Source: a bacterium (GTDB lineage Bacteria; Zixibacteria; MSB-5A5; GN15; FEB-12). From it: a DNA stretch of 6,360 bases. The stretch spans positions 1-6,360 of the forward strand of contig JAUXBJ010000123.1 in the NCBI GenBank assembly GCA_030619425.1, in the 5' to 3' direction. The notes under the pieces are model-generated. The model was not told the origin of the DNA. It was given only the letters and a program-made list of their open reading frames with translations, and made no database searches. Position numbers and translations under genes: made by a program. Below are positions 5,196 through 6,360 of the stretch, in pieces. Numbering within the stretch: position 1 is the stretch's first letter; each line of letters starts with the position of its first letter.

Positions 5196-6014
5196 CTATT
5201 CGACGTTCAACACGCTCCGTCGCCGCTGGTAGATGACATAGGCACCGGCCAACAACAGCAGCAGGGTTAGGATGAGTATGCCGAGGTTCGTGTGGGAGGG
5301 GATATTGTAAATCTGATCAGCGACCGACTTGAAAATCCTCACCGTGTCGGCGCCTGGCTTGTCTCCGCCGATGAACTGGTGATGTTCATCATTGGTGTCA
5401 TAGTTGGCTGTCAGGAAGGCATCAAGCTCCGGAAGAGTTACCTCACCGTCACCATCAGCATCAGCCGCTCCTCTGACGCCGCGAAGAACCCACTCCGTGA
5501 ATCTGCTGTTGTGTGCATCTCGAGGCGGACTTAACTTTCCCGCAGCGCATTCGTCGGCTGCCGCGGCCGTTAGAAATATGCAGCACGAATCCACGGCCGG
5601 ATAGGCCATTCCACCGGAATAACAGGCATCCAAAATGACGACGGTTAACTCGTTGTCTTCACACTTCAAGTCTGCGGCCAACTCGTTTGCGTCGTACCCG
5701 TTTTCGTCTACACCAACAAGGGTGGCAGGCGGACCCTCGCCACCGTGGCTTGATACGTACACCACTCTCGGGCTGGGGCTACCGTCTGTGGCCAGCACAT
5801 CGGCCTTCATTTGGGCTTCAGTTCTGTCTAGTTTGACATCCGCTCCGCCCCTGAGAGCGCTCGCCATGGCGGTGGCGTCGTTCTTGTCTTTGGGAAGATC
5901 TGGCAAACTCTCATAGTTGGAGTTACCGATCGAAACATTTGCTGCCGCCGCGTTCATTGGGACGAAAAAGGCGAACAGCAGTAAGCATAATGTGATAACA
6001 GCGAACTTCTTCAT
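5196..6014 (-). CDS. Secreted caspase-like (peptidase C14) protein with EF-hand loop and C-terminal membrane/sorting tail
   Basis: This 272-residue protein starts with a signal peptide (1 to about 25, 'MKK' then a hydrophobic core ending 'NAAAA'), so it is probably exported. The mature part has the caspase fold signature: 'IGNSNYESLPDL..DKNDATAM' after the signal, a catalytic His in 'VVYVSSHGG' (His90) and a catalytic Cys in 'VVILDACYSGG' (Cys131), then 'LTAAAADECAAG'. Next comes a canonical EF-hand loop, DADGDGEVTLPE (185-196), with acidic residues at positions 1, 3, 5 and 12. The C-terminus has 'IPSHTNLG', a hydrophobic stretch (about 244-263) and 'RRR' (264-266), like an IPTL-CTERM-type anchor. 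Family members cleave proteins, often after basic residues, and metacaspases are commonly Ca2+-activated; substrate and role here are unknown. I chose ATG at 6014 over ATG at 6023 because of RBS spacing. The stop is TAG, with TGA two codons later. Confidence 0.85.
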   Translation of the reverse strand: MKKFAVITLCLLLFAFFVPMNAAAANVSIGNSNYESLPDLPKDKNDATAMASALRGGADVKLDRTEAQMKADVLATDGSPSPRVVYVSSHGGEGPPATLVGVDENGYDANELAADLKCEDNELTVVILDACYSGGMAYPAVDSCCIFLTAAAADECAAGKLSPPRDAHNSRFTEWVLRGVRGAADADGDGEVTLPELDAFLTANYDTNDEHHQFIGGDKPGADTVRIFKSVADQIYNIPSHTNLGILILTLLLLLAGAYVIYQRRRSVLNVE

Positions 6015-6022
6015 GTTACACA

Positions 6023-6028
6023 TCCTTT
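6023..6028 (-). promoter_or_regulatory. Ribosome binding site that sets the caspase-like gene start
   Basis: Reading the - strand, AAAGGA lies 8 bases before the ATG at 6014-6012, which is ideal spacing. The same bases would touch the in-frame ATG at 6023-6021, so that earlier start is unlikely. Confidence 0.7.
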
Positions 6029-6029
6029 G

Positions 6030-6360
6030 TTATTCTCTGTAAACATATTGATTGAGCAGGCCACCAGCGCGCCGGTGTCCTACGACTCTTACATCGACGT
6101 GCCCGATCCGAAGATTGGCGGCACATTGGACTATGCGTGGCCTCATATAGCCACGCGAGAAACACCAGTGGGCGACTCGCGGCGGGGCGCGGACGTCAGG
6201 GTAGCAATACCAGCGTCTTTCAAAGGTTATTTCTTTGAAGGAAGGGAAAGTCCGCTTTTTCTCTGGTATGGGGTGCGTGTCGCATGAACGTAGAACTCGA
6301 ACAAACTGCCGTAAGACAACCAGAATCAGTGAGTTGATGAGCACGACAACGAAGGGGATC
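6030..6360 (-). CDS. Possible partial membrane-protein frame upstream of the caspase-like gene (doubtful)
   Basis: A - strand frame is open from the window edge to TAA at 6030-6032, 15 bases before the caspase-like start. That spacing would fit an operon. Its visible beginning, 'IPFVVVLINSLILVVL', looks like a membrane segment. The remainder is rich in Arg, Cys, His and Trp, which is typical of a shadow frame, and I recognise no family. The opposite strand is also open from TTG 6027 to TGA 6287, with plausible codon choice in 6057-6180, but again no family and no good start. Either could be real, a decayed remnant, or chance in GC-rich DNA. The region also contains hairpins at 6135-6156 and 6216-6242. 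Confidence 0.2.
   Translation of the reverse strand, partial: IPFVVVLINSLILVVLRQFVRVLRSCDTHPIPEKKRTFPSFKEITFERRWYCYPDVRAPPRVAHWCFSRGYMRPRIVQCAANLRIGHVDVRVVGHRRAGGLLNQYVYRE
6135..6156. other. Perfect 7-bp hairpin
   Basis: GCGTGGC (6135-6141) and GCCACGC (6150-6156) flank an 8-base loop, CTCATATA. No T-tract follows on either strand. It is about 120 bases upstream of the caspase-like gene and could be regulatory or incidental. Confidence 0.4.
6216..6242. other. 10-bp hairpin
   Basis: TCTTTCAAAG (6216-6225) pairs with CTTTGAAGGA (6233-6242), with one G-U pair and a 7-base loop, GTTATTT. A T5 run lies about 14 bases further on the + strand, too distant for a classic terminator. Confidence 0.4.

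Noticed and set aside
5635..5916. + strand open frame opposite the caspase-like gene
   Set aside because: Ser/Thr/Pro-rich shadow of the - strand gene, which carries the catalytic motifs.
1..6360. CRISPR array, tRNA, rRNA or insertion sequence
   Set aside because: No regularly spaced direct repeats, tRNA-like cloverleaf, rRNA-like stretch or transposase motif was seen on either strand.

Overview
The window (6360 bp, GC-rich, tight gene packing with overlapping starts and stops) looks like a bacterial chromosome. A phylum cannot be proved here. The order xseA-xseB-ispA-dxs-nadK, a SPOR-domain lipoprotein and a secreted caspase-like protein with a C-terminal anchor would fit a Gram-negative candidate phylum near the FCB/Zixibacteria type, but that is only an impression.

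Positions 1-4218 (+ strand) form one operon-like block: the 3' end of xseA (exonuclease VII large subunit), xseB (small subunit, overlapping xseA), ispA (polyprenyl diphosphate synthase, overlapping the xseB stop), dxs (first enzyme of the MEP isoprenoid pathway) and nadK (NAD kinase). The products link naturally: Dxs starts the pathway to IPP/DMAPP, IspA condenses those units, and NadK supplies NADP(H), which the next MEP enzyme needs. The most striking fact is that dxs carries an in-frame TAG at 1921-1923. Sequence on both sides aligns in the same frame with one continuous DXS protein of normal length.

Positions 4219-4588 are non-coding and rich in palindromes: a probable dispersed repeat with a recognisable core, two overlapping and mutually exclusive hairpins, two short perfect palindromes, and a sigma70-like promoter candidate. 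They lead to a small + strand lipoprotein with a SPOR (peptidoglycan-binding) domain at 4589-5056.

Positions 5057-5195 separate two convergent genes and hold two strong hairpins. On the - strand, 5196-6014 encodes a secreted caspase-family (C14) protein with His/Cys dyad motifs, a textbook EF-hand calcium loop, and a C-terminal hydrophobic segment plus Arg cluster resembling an IPTL-CTERM sorting tail. It ends at TAG, backed up two codons later by TGA. The last ~330 bases have open frames on both strands but no gene that can be called with confidence.
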